Shown here piece after piece: positions 22,418 to 22,825 of a stretch of 22,825 bases of DNA. A program made the translations under genes and the position numbers. Position 1 is the first letter of the stretch. Each line of letters starts with the position of its first letter. The stretch is taken from IMG/VR virus record IMGVR_UViG_3300042936_000161, positions 1 to 22,825 of that record. One strand, 5' to 3'. The notes beneath the pieces are model-generated. The model did no database searches. It saw only the letters and a list, made by a program, of their open reading frames with translations, and was not told the origin of the DNA. The DNA is from a virus.

Positions 22418-22612
22418 ATGAGCGCACAAAATGATATTGAAACAAGTTTAGAAGCATACAATGCTGAGAATGATAAGTTTAACAAAGGTAATGCAGCCGC
22501 TGGTACACGTGCCCGTAAAGCATTAGCAGAATTAGCTAAGGCAGTTAAGGCCCGCCGTAATGAAATTACGGCAGAAAAAGCCGCACGTGCAGAAGCAAAA
22601 GCTAAGGCTTAA
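22418..22612 (+). CDS. Histone H1-like DNA-binding protein
   Basis: The 64-residue protein starts at the ATG six bases after a clear AAGGAG (22406-22411). The frame opens earlier, but that part overlaps the glycosyltransferase. The sequence is Ala/Lys/Glu-rich and helical; KGNAAAGTRARKALAEL (about 23-39), followed by AVKARRNEI, resembles the core of Hc1-type bacterial histone-like proteins, with an AKAKA tail. It probably binds DNA non-specifically in compaction or host nucleoid takeover. It lacks the long Lys-rich tail of chlamydial Hc1. The next gene starts two bases after its stop. Confidence 0.65.
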   Translation: MSAQNDIETSLEAYNAENDKFNKGNAAAGTRARKALAELAKAVKARRNEITAEKAARAEAKAKA

Positions 22613-22614
22613 TT

Positions 22615-22825
22615 ATGGCTCGCAAGAAAATTCAACTTGAAGAAGTTAATTCATTGCCAATAGTAACAAAAGGTAGTCACTTAACCGTGACTACTTTCCC
22701 TGATGGCCGTTCTGAATTAAAATGGGATTGGGATGCATTAGTTAAAGAGGTTCGTGAAGCCTGCGCTAGTGCTGAACTTGCTAATATGAAGCCTTCAGTT
22801 AAGGCTAAATCAAAAAAATCAGTTG
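22615..22825 (+). CDS. Hypothetical phage protein, cut by window end
   Basis: The reading frame starts MARKKIQLEEVNSLP and runs at least 70 residues without a stop to the window edge. It contains TVTTFPDGRSELKWDWD followed by LVKEVREACASAE, which suggests a short beta-turn-beta unit and a helix, and then a Lys/Ser-rich stretch. I recall similar small proteins in phages but no function. It is two bases behind the histone-like gene and is presumably coupled to it. Confidence 0.7.
   Translation, partial: MARKKIQLEEVNSLPIVTKGSHLTVTTFPDGRSELKWDWDALVKEVREACASAELANMKPSVKAKSKKSV

Overview
The window looks like part of the genome of an AT-rich, tailed DNA phage of the T4 superfamily, probably an uncultured aquatic myovirus. 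The evidence is a complete T4 gp43-type family B DNA polymerase, a gp45-like sliding clamp, a DsbA-like late-transcription protein, T4-late-promoter-like ATAAATAC motifs, a free-standing homing endonuclease, and modular proteins of a kind I recall from cyanophage-like and freshwater T4-like genomes. No rRNA, tRNA, CRISPR array or insertion sequence was seen. The host cannot be fixed; the sigma70-type promoters suggest a proteobacterium-like polymerase.

The left part (about 1-13,420) is a late, virion-type region, all on the plus strand. It starts with a modular hypothetical protein and a GT-A-like glycosyltransferase that ends in a strong terminator. Next come three modular proteins (1680-3020, 3076-4110, 4112-7201) whose small domains are joined at I/L/V-x-E|small-residue junctions, the form cut by T4-type prohead protease. 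Two of them, and a later metallopeptidase, begin with short peptides like the T4 capsid-targeting sequence. The largest carries a Tat-type signal peptide just after one such junction. Then follow a Dps-like ferritin, an unknown protein, a secreted thermonuclease and the metallopeptidase. Four paralogous proteins with six tandem repeats each (predicted six-bladed propellers), interrupted by a 71-residue Trp-rich protein, close the region. ATAAATAC motifs precede four of the transcription blocks.

The right part (about 13,430 to the end) is an early/middle, nucleic-acid region. Its promoters are of sigma70 type, each with an exact 17-bp spacer. In order it holds a TilS-like tRNA lysidine synthase core, the DsbA-like protein, a minus-strand GIY-YIG-like homing endonuclease, DNA polymerase, sliding clamp, a TGT/DpdA-like base-exchange enzyme, a small conserved protein, a possible QueD-like (T-fold) protein, another small protein, a GT-B glycosyltransferase, a histone H1-like protein and a gene cut by the window end.

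My reading is that the left block makes and fills the virion, including candidate injected cargo, and the right block replicates and probably modifies the DNA. The most unusual aspect is the set of cleavable multi-domain cargo polyproteins with an embedded export signal. The possible 7-deazaguanine module and the propeller cassette come next.
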